Positions 41,120-51,502 of a DNA stretch of 64,000 bases are shown one piece after another (the first letter of the stretch is position 1; every line of letters starts with the position of its first letter). The position numbers and the translations under genes are program-made. This DNA is from Adenophora triphylla var. japonica. Taxonomy: Eukaryota; Streptophyta; Magnoliopsida; Asterales; Campanulaceae. The stretch lies in contig JAFEMH010000741.1 of NCBI GenBank assembly GCA_022495995.1, positions 248,001 through 312,000 on the forward strand, in the 5' to 3' direction. The notes beneath the pieces were generated by a model, which was not told where the DNA came from, searched no databases, and worked only from the letters and a program-made list of their open reading frames with translations.

Positions 41120-42850
41120 TCAAACTTCTTGGCCTGCTGCCGCCGGTGTTGCATTTTCCCCTTGACCATTCTGAGCTACCACTAGGGTGCTCAAGGTCCT
41201 ATCAGTGTCTTCAAATAGAGCCTCCAAAGCCGCAGAATTCACCTCCTCTGCATCTACTGGCTCACCAACGAAATCTTCTAAAGCCCTTTTCTCTGCTTCC
41301 ACATCCCACTCCAGAGCCATCCCGTTCTTGTATTCTTTCATAAGATCAATCCTAGCTTCAAACACCACTTTGGTGGCATTAAACGTGAAGTCTTTCTTCG
41401 CAGCTTCCAATTCCTTCTTTTCAGCTTCAAGACTTTCCTTCAACTTCTCGATCTCCTCAGCATTCTTGGTAGCTTGCTTCTTGTATTCCTCAGCATTCTT
41501 GGTAGCCTGCTTCTTGTATTCCTCAGCTTCGTAATTGTGCCTGGCTGCCTTGATTTTCACAGCATCAATCTGGTCCATGATAGGAACCATGATATCCGCG
41601 ACCTAAGCAAAAGAAATGTTAGCCTTTCATCAAAAATCATGGGTAAGGTTCAAGTTTTCTCATTTTACATTGTCGACAAAACAAGCTATAGCCTCCTTTA
41701 ACTTTTTTCTTGCTGTCCCCATGTCACCAATCTCATTCCCATCCGTAGCCTCGGTTTCAGATAGCTTCCTTTTCTTCACTTCTTCCTTTTTCTTGGAAGC
41801 ATTCAAGTCTGAGCTAGAGGCCATGGACATTGGAGTTGGAGGTTTATTGTCCTTCTTGACAACTTTCTTTGCCTTAACAGCGGCCACCAAGTCAGCGACA
41901 CTTACGTTGGATTTGGATCGTGTAGCTACAACAAAAAAACAAGGGATTGAGATAATCGTAATACTCGTGAAAAAGTACCAAGATTGTTGAGGACTTAAAC
42001 CTGTAGACATCTCAGGTAGAGTTGGGGGCAGATTTTCCTCTGCTTCAACCTCTGCTTCACCTCCAACCTCCTCAATGAAAAACTCGACAGGGAATGCCTT
42101 GAAGGACCTATCGGGTATACCCAACTGAAGAAGCTGGTTTACGTTCGCTTGTGTCCCTTTTTGCTCCGGAAACAGGTCTGACAACTTAGAAACTTCTACA
42201 AAGGAAATTTTTAAGAGTTAGTTATCCTAGTATTGAGAAGCATTTCGTAAAATAAAAGAACTATTTTCACTACCTTGAAACCTCCATTTGGAAAAAACAC
42301 CTTCATCTTGACCCAAGGTGTCCCTCCTTGCAAAGAAAAATTTATTTTTCCACCCTCTATCAGCAATGTCATGATTGGAAATCAGTATAGGCTCACCATT
42401 TTTGACCCTAAAACCAAACCTTCCTGGACCAAAACTCCTTAAATCCACAGTATATGCCAACTCTTCTAAACCGGCAACCAAATCAGCCCTCTCTCCTAAT
42501 CTAACTAGGGTTTGCAAGTACCTCCACCCTTGAGGCATCATTTGGGCGTAGTTGAGTTTGGTAGAGGAGAAGAACTTCATAATCAAGTCGGGAAAAGGGA
42601 ATCGTAAGCCTATAACAAAGGGATACTCCGGGAAGCATACCCAAGTGGGAGAATAACATTCGGAGGTCAAATCAGGGTGGGTGAAGTAGACCGTTGAATC
42701 AGGCATGGCGTGGTTCTTCCTAATAACCTCTAGGTTAGCCTTAGGCATTAGACATTTCTCATTCTCAGGTTCCTTCAATAAGTTTTGGGTTATGAAACCC
42801 TTGGGTAAACCCTCGTCACTCTCAATCGCGACTATCTTCTTCCGACCCAT
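41120..42850 (-). CDS. Tat2 antisense gene, 4 exons, Transposase_28-like with coiled coil
   Basis: Exons on minus: 42850-42274, 42195-42001, 41925-41669, 41602-41120; introns of 78, 75 and 66 bases, all GT-AG. Joined phases (1, 1, 0) keep one frame of 503 codons with no stop. N-terminus MGRKKIVAIESDEGLPKGF; then PEYPFVIGLRFPFPDLIMKF and MMPQGWRYLQTLVRL, resembling the PF04195 putative gypsy-type transposon domain (GLRFPL...PxxWRxL). The middle is acidic, then lysine-rich KKKEEVKKRKLSE; the last exon is a heptad-rich coiled coil with a duplicated YKKQATKNAEE. Lies opposite gag-pol, converging with integrase. A TATA-like ATAAATA (minus, near 43025-43032) is upstream. The gene may be expressed independently of the LTR. 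Function unknown. Confidence 0.78.
41603..41668 (-). other. Intron 3 of Tat2 antisense gene
   Basis: GACAAT|GTAAAATGAG ... CTTTTGCTTAG|GTCGCGG; phase 0, joins CFVDN to VADIMVPIMDQ. Retention gives a stop at once (TGA). Confidence 0.75.
41926..42000 (-). other. Intron 2 of Tat2 antisense gene
   Basis: ACAG|GTTTAAGTCC ... TTTTTTTGTTGTAG|CTACACG, with a pyrimidine-rich acceptor. Joins EMSTA to TRSKSNVSVADL. The frame happens to stay open through the intron. Confidence 0.7.
42196..42273 (-). other. Intron 1 of Tat2 antisense gene
   Basis: CAAG|GTAGTGAAAA ... TTTCCTTTGTAG|AAGTTTC. Splitting a Gly/Glu codon after RFQ, it joins ...KWRFQ to EVSKLSDLF in frame. Retained, the frame would end after a few codons. 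Confidence 0.75.
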
Positions 42851-43198
42851 TTTTTCAACTTAGAACAAGAAATCAAAGATGAAATTGAAGAAGAGACAAG
42901 AAACTCACCGTAAGTAGCTACTCGATTTTTCGCCCTAACCGTCTTCCTCGGTTCTTCTCCTAGAAACCTCTGCGGAAGTAACGTTTTTGATTTGGTGAAA
43001 GGGAGAGTTGGAGAAAGAGACTACTTATTTATGAAGGTTGAAGGTGGTTGGAACTCTAAAAGCGATCAAATCTTTTTGCCTCGGGAAACTACTTAAAACC
43101 GTCCCATCGCGTCCCTTTTAAAAACCGTCATCTTTTTTCCTTATTTGGCAAACCTTTTGAATTCTTTTGTTTCTTTCTATTCTTCATTTTTAAAATTC
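42851..43198 (-). promoter_or_regulatory. Upstream region of Tat2 antisense gene
   Basis: On minus: TTCATAAATAAGTAG (TATA-like, near 43020-43034), a CT-rich presumed start zone (TCTCTTTCTCCAACTCTCCC), then CTTACG|GTGAGT... and TTGTTCTAAG just before the ATG, which could be a small intron in the 5' leader. All by pattern only. Confidence 0.45.
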
Positions 43199-43216
43199 AA
43201 AAAGTTTGGGGGCAAT
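43199..43216 (+). other. Tat2 polypurine tract
   Basis: AAAAAGTTTGGGGGCAAT directly before the 3' LTR start TGTTGGG. Primes plus-strand synthesis; fixes the 3' LTR start. Confidence 0.75.
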
Positions 43217-43810
43217 TGTTGGGCCCTACATTTTCAGTCAACATGTTTACAACTTACACTTAACAACTTGGTACTAACAACTTGAGTTATTCCATTTACA
43301 ACTTGGCTTTATGCAGGTTGGGACGCAGTAACGTTCTTCCTATTTTATAGGGCACGTATCAAAGGAAGCAATGACTAAGTCAAAAACGTTTCTTCAGCAA
43401 CAAATCTTATCTTCTCCCTCAAACAGCAAATGGCGGAAATATCTCTATTGGATCAACCTCTTTCCCGAGTTTATAGGCCCATGATTCTCTTTGTAGTTAG
43501 CCGTTGTGGAGAGGTATAAAAGAGACATACCACTGTATTTTGCACACACATGATTCACTAGCTTAAGGTCTCTTTCAATACGCTCATAGTACTGTAATCC
43601 TCAAGAACATTTAATAAACTTTCGGTCAAGGTAGGAGCCAGATCCTCCCGGGGTTTTATGCCGGCGAACAAGTTGTTCAAGGGCTTTCCCTAGTCAACAA
43701 ACATCTTGTGTCCATTTCTATTCAACTTGATAGTCATTGTACCTAGATTCATATCACTTTAGTCACTTTTCCCATCATAAAAATATAATTGTTGAAATTT
43801 GACCAAAACA
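43217..43810 (+). repeat. Tat2 3' LTR
   Basis: Nearly identical to 30213-30805 (TATA GGTATAAAAGAG at about 43514). Followed by ATTTT, the target duplication, and the LINE tail. Confidence 0.95.
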
Positions 43811-43980
43811 ATTTTTATTTTATTTTGTTTTATTTTATTTTATTTTTGTATTTTATTTTTTTATTTTTTTATTTTTTTATTTTTAATTTATTTATTTTTT
43901 TTCACGATAACATATGAGGATTCATGTTAGCCGACCCCAAATTATTTTTGGACTAAGGCTTTGTTGTTGTTGTTGTTGTT
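43811..43980 (+). mobile_element. RTE LINE 3' end
   Basis: T-rich tract, then GAGGATTCATGTTAGCCGAC, CCCAAATTATTTTTGGACTA and AGGCTTTG(TTG)6. The TTG-repeat tail with this preceding block is characteristic of plant RTE elements and completes the LINE started at 26989. Confidence 0.85.
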
Positions 43981-45623
43981 GTAGGGGCATTTTGGACATT
44001 ATTTTGACAATTTGAATGAGGAAGGACCTCTTAGGAATAAAAAAATAGACAAATACCTCGCTGGAAATTTGTCATTTCCCATAAAAAAGAATATTGACCA
44101 TTTAACAAAATGCCAAAACTGCTTTCTGCACAGGACCAGGCACGCTGCTGATATGGTCCGCGCGGATGAGATTGTGCCTACAATCTTATCCACGCGGATA
44201 AGATCGTCATCCAGCCAACCTATAAATACAGCCCTTCTCCCTCAGTTTCAAGGGGCCAAAAAATTCGAAAACCTACGGTTATGCTGTCAAAATCCACTCC
44301 CAAACAGCCATTTTCACCTTCAAACTCAAAATCCATACCAAATCCAACCTCAAATCTACTCCAAAACTACTCCTAACCCCTTGAAACCTTCAAACCCTAA
44401 ACACAAACCCAAGAAAGATTGGTAAACTCTCACTCTCTTTACTCATATCTCACTCATTTATGCACACACTTCATGTGTAAATGATGTAGTTCTACTTATT
44501 ATTAGTTGTTCAACTTCCCCTTCCCCTTCCCCTCTTGTCCCTAGGATCCAAGAGGATCTCCATGGAATTCCTTTCCATGGATGATCTTCTAAAGAAATCC
44601 ACATTTTCTTTACTTTCATGTCATCCCCCACTTCCCTTTTTACATTACTTGGTACTTGCTTCTTTGACCTAAAGTATGGTCATCTTGGAGTCCATCTCCA
44701 TAGATGACTACTTTAAAAGGTTCATATTACTTATTTCCTTGCAAATCCCCCTCTCCATGTCTAAGATGCTCACCTTGGAACACTTTTCTTGGATGAAAAT
44801 CATCTAGACTCACAAAATTGGTCACACAAGATGTATAAGATACACTTGAGTATAGGTCTCAAGGATGGTCTTCTCATGACCACCTTAGAGATCTTCCTCT
44901 AAAGTTGATACATCTTGACCTAACTTTCTTGCCAACTTACTTTTCATGTCAAAATCCCCCTTGTCCCTAGCAAATGAAGTGTTTTCAAAGTCCTAACATA
45001 CCCCCGGGATGGCTTGGTTAAGTGGATTCATCAATTATGACCACTAACCAAAGTCTAAGGAAAGAGAGGACAAAACATGGATGCCAAAAAAAAAATCCAT
45101 ACATTCCTTCATTTTCTGCTTTCAGTTACATTTCCAGTTAAGTCCTATAAATCCAGTTAACTTTCTGGAAATTACAGTGACTAAACTGGAAACTGTAAAA
45201 AATATTGACACTGCAGGGCTATCCGCGCGGATAAGACTGCACTACAGTCTCATCCACGCGGATGACTTTGTCCTTTGCAAACAGCTTTCCAATTTTCTGT
45301 TATTTTCAGTTTAATCACTGTTTTTCTAACTGTTTTTTCAGTTCAGTCCTTATAACTTCCGTTATTTTCAGAAAACTCCTTTTTGAGAAAGTCCTCTTTT
45401 TTTTTTTACACACACACACACACACAACAAAAGGTTTCAAGTGAGGAAGACTCGTCAAACGAGGCATTCCGGGTGAACGCCAAACGTTCTTCCCGGAGTG
45501 TAACGTGACCTCCAAACACATTTTCTCAAATTTTAGGCATTTTTCAAAGTTTTAGCCCTTAAACTCAAAACGGTGTGGTGACTCCGAAATGATTTTCGCA
45601 AAAGAAAAATCGGGTGACATCAC
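43981..45623 (+). repeat. T3 5' LTR, second fragment
   Basis: Continues the LTR after the LINE. Palindromic sites: TCCGCGCGGA (44157-44166), ATCCACGCGGAT (44188-44199), perfect ATCCGCGCGGAT (45221-45232) and ATCCACGCGGAT (45252-45263). TATA (CCTATAAATACAG, 44219-44231) is just downstream of the first pair. A (CA)n run and AGACTCGTCAAACGAGGCAT (45408-45465) match, inverted, the E3 LTR (53225-53300). TGGTGACTCC at 45576-45585 is PBS-like. Ends GACATCA at 45623. Confidence 0.75.
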
Positions 45624-45626
45624 AGT

Positions 45627-45645
45627 GGCGACTCAGCTGGGGACA
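45627..45645 (+). other. T3 primer binding site
   Basis: TGGCGACTCAGCTGGGGAC, three bases after the LTR end CATCA; same site as in E1 apart from one base. Followed by A/T-rich runs, as in E1. Confidence 0.75.
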
Positions 45646-46884
45646 AAAAAATTTTTTTTTTTTAAAAAAACTCATTTTTCAAACAATAAATAAAACTTGT
45701 TTTTTCAAAAAAAAAAAAAAAGCTTTTGCGTGTCAAACTTCCGTTCCAAACACTTGAAACTTTTGTTTTGTCTACGTATGTGCTTTGGGAAAGTCAATTT
45801 TTGACTGTCGGATTCATTTCCTTAACTGTTTGAAATTTATGTGTTTATGTGCTTATGTGCTCGTGCATTTATGTGTTTACATGTCTTTTAAAAAAAATGA
45901 TGCTCAGTATATAGGCTGAAAACCATTAACCTTCCCGTTAAAAACGCTTCATTATCGAAGCCTGGGATAAATTATGGTTTAACAACGCCACATACTTGTT
46001 TCATTTCAATAAAAATTGTTTTCAAAAAAAAAATCTTTTTTGCATGCATCATGCTTTTAAGACACATTTGAAAATTTTTGTTTTTACTAAAAAAAAAAAA
46101 AGAATATAGACTGCTGCACACTACGCGCACGTTGACCGTACACTGCACACTACGTCCTTAACTCGGGAAATCTCAGTAGCAGCCTGGGAGGCCTTATTAC
46201 GCCTCTCGATGCAAGCACGGGATGACCCAAACAACCATTGGTTTATCCTCGTGTCGACCCCGCACTTGTCCGTGACACACTCTTTGTCCGAGACTCGGTT
46301 GGTTTTTGGTCTGGTCCGTGTCAGACTGTGTCAGTGTATACCCTACGTAGGTTAAACCCTAGTCAACGTGCCAAGTCAGTATCCCCCGCGGACCTAATTC
46401 AGTCAAAGTCATGCCGGTTTCTCGCCATGAACTTTGACCAAATCTTGACTGGGGTTCGGACTTTGACTTTGACCCGTACGACTTATGCACCGGCTCCCGA
46501 TATGACACCGAGTCATCAAGGATTAATGCCCAGTCCATGTTTAATTACTGCTTAACCAACGACGAGTCAAGATCCCTTGTGGACTATTATTAGTCAAGGT
46601 CATGCCAGCCTTTTGTCAGGCACCTTGACCCGTTCTTGACCCTCAACGCTGGCCTTGCCGGTAATTTACATCGAGTGCGCGTTAAGAATTCATGATCTGC
46701 CAGACCTTAGGTTCGTTTTCCTTTTCAGTCGATGGGACCCACTTGCCCTACAGAACCTCCCTTATATCTTCCTCCCGCAGCACCTCGCAAGGCTTGGGTA
46801 CAGACACCGGGTCACCGTCTGGCTAGTTGGGAAGAATCAAGCACATCGTCAGCTTCACCATTCACTTCAACTCCGGTTTTCAGA
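45646..46884 (+). other. T3 leader
   Basis: No gene. A segment GCTCAGTATATAGGCTGAAA...CAACGCCACATACTTGT (45902-46000) recurs after gag at 48749-48850. 46140-46670 has repeated AGTCAA.GTCATGCC and TTGACC motifs like the E1 leader. Confidence 0.6.
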
Positions 46885-48139
46885 ATGTCTGCATCAGCCG
46901 GTAACAATGGGGACAATACCACTCCGCCTCCCGAGATCCCTCAGACAAACCAGCATTGTATTCAGTTGGTTGAACAGATGAGATTGCGACAGGAAGCTCA
47001 GATGAACAACCTTCTGGAGGCTATTAAGAGTCATGGTTTAATCTCCAGTCTCAATCCCGACGGCACTTTCACCGTGGAAGAGGAAGAGGACCCTAATCCC
47101 ACTCTCGGTCACCCCGAATATGTCAGGATGCCACCACCAGCCTCCTATGTGCCTACCACAATAACCCCTGCTTCTCGGCCTACAGGTCAGCCGGCCCCCA
47201 AGTAGCAGCTCAAAAGGTCGCCGTCACAGCTTGATCTCAAGCAGTAGTCAGGGATGGGTCAATTCTGCTTTTCTCAGCAGCAGTCAAATGTCCCTCCTCA
47301 GAATGGTACCCATCAGGCAAATCCCAGTGCTTCCCGAGCTGTCCAAGTAGATATCAGCAAAGGAAATGAGACTTTACTTCCAGGAAGCTTTCGAACAATG
47401 GAGGAAGTATGGTTAGTCGTCAGGGCTCTCGAGGAACGCCAGAACGAGCAGCAGGCCTGGATCGAGGAAGCCACACGTCATTTCAGAACCTTGACAATTC
47501 CCCAGCTGACCGGAGCTCCCCTAAAGAACAAATGCGTGCCTGTTTCCCCAGTTTCTAATGTCTCTCGTTACACCTCGAGATCCAATCATTTGCTTCTAGG
47601 CAAACCCAGCAACCAGTATATCGAGGCCCCGAATTCACCACCAGCTATCGAATAAATTTGGTGGGATGTCTGCGATTGCCCCGATTGTCTCGATAGAGAG
47701 TACCAAGATGAAATCAATGAAGACTGCCCCCCCCCCCCAAAAAGGAAAACAAAGCCCTCTTCCCAGCAAAAGCTGAAGGCAAGATATGAAGCTGGTGATC
47801 CCGCAGTGGGAACCCTCGGAGAGCCATCCGGAAAATTTGATTACTATGTCATCTATTCCAGCAAATCTCCACAGTCTAGCTCAACTCAAAACCACTCCAG
47901 CGCAGCTCAGCCAAACACATTTGGTGGGATGTCTGCGATTGTCCCGACTGTCTCGAGAGGGACTATCAAGATGAGATAAACGAGGACCGTCCTACCAAGA
48001 AGAAGAAAGCTTCCTCCCAGCAAAAGTTGAAAGAAAGGTTCGAAGCTGGTGATACCAGTGTAGGGACACTTGGGGAACTATCAGAGAAATTTGACTACTA
48101 TGTCCTCTACCCTAATAAACCTAAGCCACGACACAGATG
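46885..48139 (+). pseudogene. T3 gag, with duplicated C-terminal segment
   Basis: ATG at 46885: MSASAGNNGDNTTPPPEIPQ, QLVEQMRLRQEAQMNNLLEA. TAG at 47203, then in the next piece QVDISKGNETLLPGSF and WLVVRALEERQNEQQAWIEE (coiled coil), stop 47653. C-terminal block WWDVCDCPDCLDREYQDEIN (C-x-C-x2-C) appears at 47660-47830 and again at 47926-48139, the second copy open to KFDYYVLYPNKPKPRHR. A C12 run (47727-47739) lies in the first copy. Overall Tat gag-like by position; core capsid region not confidently recognised. Confidence 0.6.
47655..48139 (+). repeat. Direct duplication in T3 gag, ~265 bp
   Basis: TTTGGTGGGATGTCTGCGAT begins at 47658 and again at 47922; both copies continue through CAGCAAAAG(C/T)TGAA and GAAGCTGGTGAT(C/A)CC to GACTACTATGTC. 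Copies have diverged, so the duplication is old. Confidence 0.8.
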
Positions 48140-49223
48140 ACTGCACAATCTTGAGGCTCGCGGTCTAAGTACCAATGAGGAGTAGCTATGATAGGGGCTA
48201 CCTATCCTTAAGTGAAAATGTTAAAATAGTCTTTTAGTCAACCTTCGTAGGCTCTAGTATTTTCCTTTCACCTAAGTCCTTCATGGGCATCTGCTATTGT
48301 AGTCCACTATGGACAGGGTAGTTAAATATCTAACTCATGTATGTGTCTTCTTTCTTTTCTCGCTAGACTCGAGACACTATTTTGTAGTTAATGAAATGGT
48401 CTTATTTCAAATGATCACTCGTATTGCTCAATGCTTGAACTACGACGACCTGAGCTCCTCACAACGAGGGGAATGTAGGCAATCAGAAATGGTCTGGTCA
48501 TAAATGCATTTCAAACTAATGAAGGATCTTGGGCAGTCTTGTGATCATTTTGGATAAAACATGTTTCCAGATGTCTTGACGAGTCTTCTTTTTCTACAAC
48601 ATAGGGAAGGTAGAGCTAAACACTGATTTCTGGCAACAAGGGCTTCCATACACTTTTCCATGTCCATGCTCTCTCAAAAGAGCCAAGTCCCGAAATGATT
48701 TCTTTTGTGTCCTCAGCAAATGAGGCCATCTTCGAAAAGAAATGATGATACTCAGTATATAGGCTAGAAACCATTAAACTTCCTCTTAACGCCTCCTTAT
48801 GGGTGCCGGGGATAAGCTATGGGGGAACAACACCATGTACTGGTCTCATTAGTCTGTAATACAAATCGGGGATATCCCTCCTCACCTTTTTTGAAAGCAT
48901 GCCCTTGCAGGTATACACTTCTAAAAAATCTCTTTTGTCTTGTTGACTAATTGACTAAAGAAAATAAAGAAAATATAGAAGGATGGGTTGCCCCTTTCGC
49001 TACATGGAAATTCAATCTTCGATAAAGGTGGGCCATTCAAGGAATGACAGCGCAACCCTTGGTTCAAAAACCCGTAACTTGGGAGGCAATCTGGAAGGCT
49101 GCCCAGTCAGAAGCAAGTAATACTCAATATCCCTAAGCTCAGCCCCTCACCATTGCTAAACTTCAGGAAACTTGCAACAAAATCAGTCAGAACCAGTGGC
49201 CAGTTGCCAAGCAAGCTCCTCCG
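48140..49223 (+). other. T3 gag-protease spacer
   Basis: No gene found. 48749-48850 is a second copy of the leader segment at 45902 (ACTCAGTATATAGGCTAGAA...). Short decayed frames only. Confidence 0.5.
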
Positions 49224-50492
49224 TTGACCTTGGTAGCATTGAAAGAGTCCTGTAAAGAAGTAACAGATAAGCCAGAGGGAGAAGTGATCCTGTTGACCAG
49301 ATCCGGGCAGATCCATCAGGGTAATCCCAAGACAGAAAAGAAGTCAGCAGATCAAGCACCCAGGGAGAACCGTAACCCTTATACCAAGACAGCTGAAACT
49401 CCTGACCCCGAGAAAGAGGATCCTGTACTCACTCAGTTGAAACAAACTCAAGCTAACATCTCTCTGTGGTCTTTGCTCACCTCATCTTATCCCCACAACC
49501 TGAAATTGGAGGAAAGTCTGGCCCGCACACTGGTCCCTATTGATGCTACCCCTGACGATGTGGTGCAATTAATTGGGAACATCCACTACGGAAACATAGT
49601 CACCTTCACAGACATCGATCTCCCCTAGTTCGGAGCCAATTATAATGAGCCTCTCTTCATCACGGTCCAGCTAGATGAATGGTGCCTCCCTCGGGTCTTA
49701 GTTGACAATGGGTCTGGAATGAACATCCTCCCAGCAAAGATCATGAGCCTGCTCGACATCAAGCCCCTAGATCTGAAGCCTTCCTCCCTTACAGTCAAGG
49801 CCTATGACTCAACGTCTCGTACAGTACTTGGGGCTGCTACTTTGAACTTGTGGTTCGGCAAGAAGATGATACCCGTAGAATTCCAAGTCATTGATATCCC
49901 AATCACCTTTAACGCTCTTTTGGGAAGACCTTGGCTGCACCAAGTCAATGGGGTCGCTTCGAGCCTCCATCAGTGCGTGAAGTTCATTTCAGAGGGGGAT
50001 CTAACAACCATTTATGGAGACCTAGTCACTTTGGAGGGCACTGACACAGGTGGAATACCTATCCTGGAAATCAAGCATGATGAAGATGGTTTCATGCTGA
50101 CCGGCTTCACAGTCGAATCTCCTAAAGCTCAAGTGTGCAATGTGGATCTGACTGTCACACGAGACAAGATCCCTCCCGTCATGAGGATGATGAGAAAGAT
50201 GAACTACCTGCCTGGTCTGGGTCTTGGGAAGCGCCTACAAGGGACTCACAAGGTCATTGAAGTGAAGGAACAGAAAACTCGCCATGGCCTGGGATACAAG
50301 CCAACCTCAGAAGAGATTGCAAAAGAAAAGGAAATTGCTCGAAAAAGGAGGGAAGCTGTCGCAAAAAAGGTCCCTTTCAACGGTCCTAATTCTCTTCCTT
50401 TCGGTTTTGACATGACTGACTACTTTGTAAAGGGCGCTCCACAGGTGGACAATGCCACAGTCAAAGAGCCCACTCCTATAGAGGCTGGCTGA
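49224..50492 (+). pseudogene. T3 aspartic protease plus G-patch
   Basis: 49224-49628 encodes LKQTQANISLWSLLTSSYPH and NLKLEESLARTLV; TAG at 49626. Then 49629-50492 (mostly one frame): LPRVLVDNGSGMNILPAKIM (catalytic D-N-G-S near 49704), ITFNALLGRPWLHQVNGVAS and FISEGDLTTIYGD. Near 50175-50310 follows MRMMRKMNYLPGLGLGKRLQ and HGLGYKPTSEE, a G-patch (GxGxGK), then FGFDMTDYFVKGAP. Ends TGA 50490. A G-patch after retropepsin is known from betaretroviruses; E1 has the same order. Confidence 0.8.
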
Positions 50493-51502
50493 AAATACAG
50501 GAGAACCTTGGCAAGTTCAGGGGAACCAAAGCCAACCCCATCCGAAGAATGTTTCTCGATTTACCCAAGATACCTGGGGCTACTACCACCATGAAAAGTG
50601 AGTATACTTTCAAAGGAGTGCCAGAGCTGGTAAAGCAGTTTGAGAAGCTCAATAAGGTCATCCCAACTGTCGAAGAGGCCACAAAAGCTGAGTTTGAACT
50701 GGTCACGCCAAAGGCCAGGACTCCAGAATTCTCCCTAGATGAATGGGATGGTCTCGTCATCCAGCAGATGTTTGGGGAAGAAGTGCACATTCCAGACCTG
50801 ATCGACTTGGGTTCAGTGAAAGAAATGATTGCGGTAATCGAAGCGGGAGGACAGAAGCCGTTAGATCCCCGAGCCATGGTCATGCAGTCTACCATGCCCT
50901 TGAAGAATTGGGAAACTCTCTCTGGTCCGTCCGCGAGCAAAGAGGAAATGGTCACGAAGCTTGGATTGGTCCCTCGTCCCCTTGTGTCCACCTATCTCAA
51001 GTCCTCTGAGTCTCTTGTCATCGAATTCGAGTCCCTAGAGTCGTCTGATGGCCTTACGCCAGAAGACTATGAAATTGTAGCCAATGCTGTACTTCCTTTT
51101 ACTCTGAATGAAATGATCGACCTTTCCGAGTATCCCCTGATCGCCACTTTAACTAATGATAAATTAACTAATAACTTAAAAACGGTTAATAATGATTCAC
51201 TAGATAAAGATGCACACACACTAAACGAACAATACATTAAAGAAATCTTTAAGCAGGTTGTCAAGAAAGAGAAAAACCGAGCCCAAGCTGCCAAGGAGGT
51301 TTTGGCTTGTGTGAATCTGGGAACTGCAGAAGAGCCTAAAGAGACGCAGATTGGCAGTTTCTTCGATGGGCCCGAACAAGCAACCCTGACTGAACTACTT
51401 AAAGAATTTGTGGACGTGTTTGCATGGTCTTATAAGGATATGCCCGGCCTCGATCCCTCCATAGTGGAGCACAGGATACCATTGGACCCCAAGTCAAGCT
51501 AG
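50493..51502 (+). pseudogene. T3 linker before RT
   Basis: Open frame 50549-51502: acidic linker with TFKGVPELVKQFEKLNKVIP, an asparagine-rich NDKLTNNLKTVNNDS stretch (AT-rich, 51150-51210), KKEKNRAQAAKEVL, and DGPEQATLTELLKEFVDVFA, WSYKDMPGLDPSIVEHRIPL, the conserved approach to RT. Ends at an in-frame TAG (51500) right after IPLDPKSS. Confidence 0.75.

Larger units (their letters stand above)
30213..43810 (+). mobile_element. Tat2: Tat-like Gypsy element with spliced antisense gene
   Basis: LTRs 30213-30805 and 43217-43810 (TG...CA, ~594 bp, nearly identical), 5-bp duplication ATTTT on both sides, PBS after the 5' LTR and PPT before the 3' LTR. Sense order: gag (with a hAT inside), protease, RT, RNase H, a second archaeal-type RNase H, integrase, tandem repeats, then a multi-exon gene on the opposite strand. 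Similar LTRs point to a fairly recent insertion. Sense frames carry scattered stops and frameshifts. Confidence 0.92.
26989..43980 (+). mobile_element. RTE-clade LINE, interrupted by Tat2
   Basis: A single-ORF non-LTR element with N-terminal apurinic-type endonuclease and RT, a T-rich 3' region, and a (TTG)n end. The 3' part (43811-43980: GGATTCATGTTAGCCGACCC, CAAATTATTTTTGGACTAAG, then TTG repeats) lies after the Tat2 insertion. Only a few stops and frameshifts. Inserted in the T3 5' LTR. I could not fix a target duplication. Confidence 0.85.
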
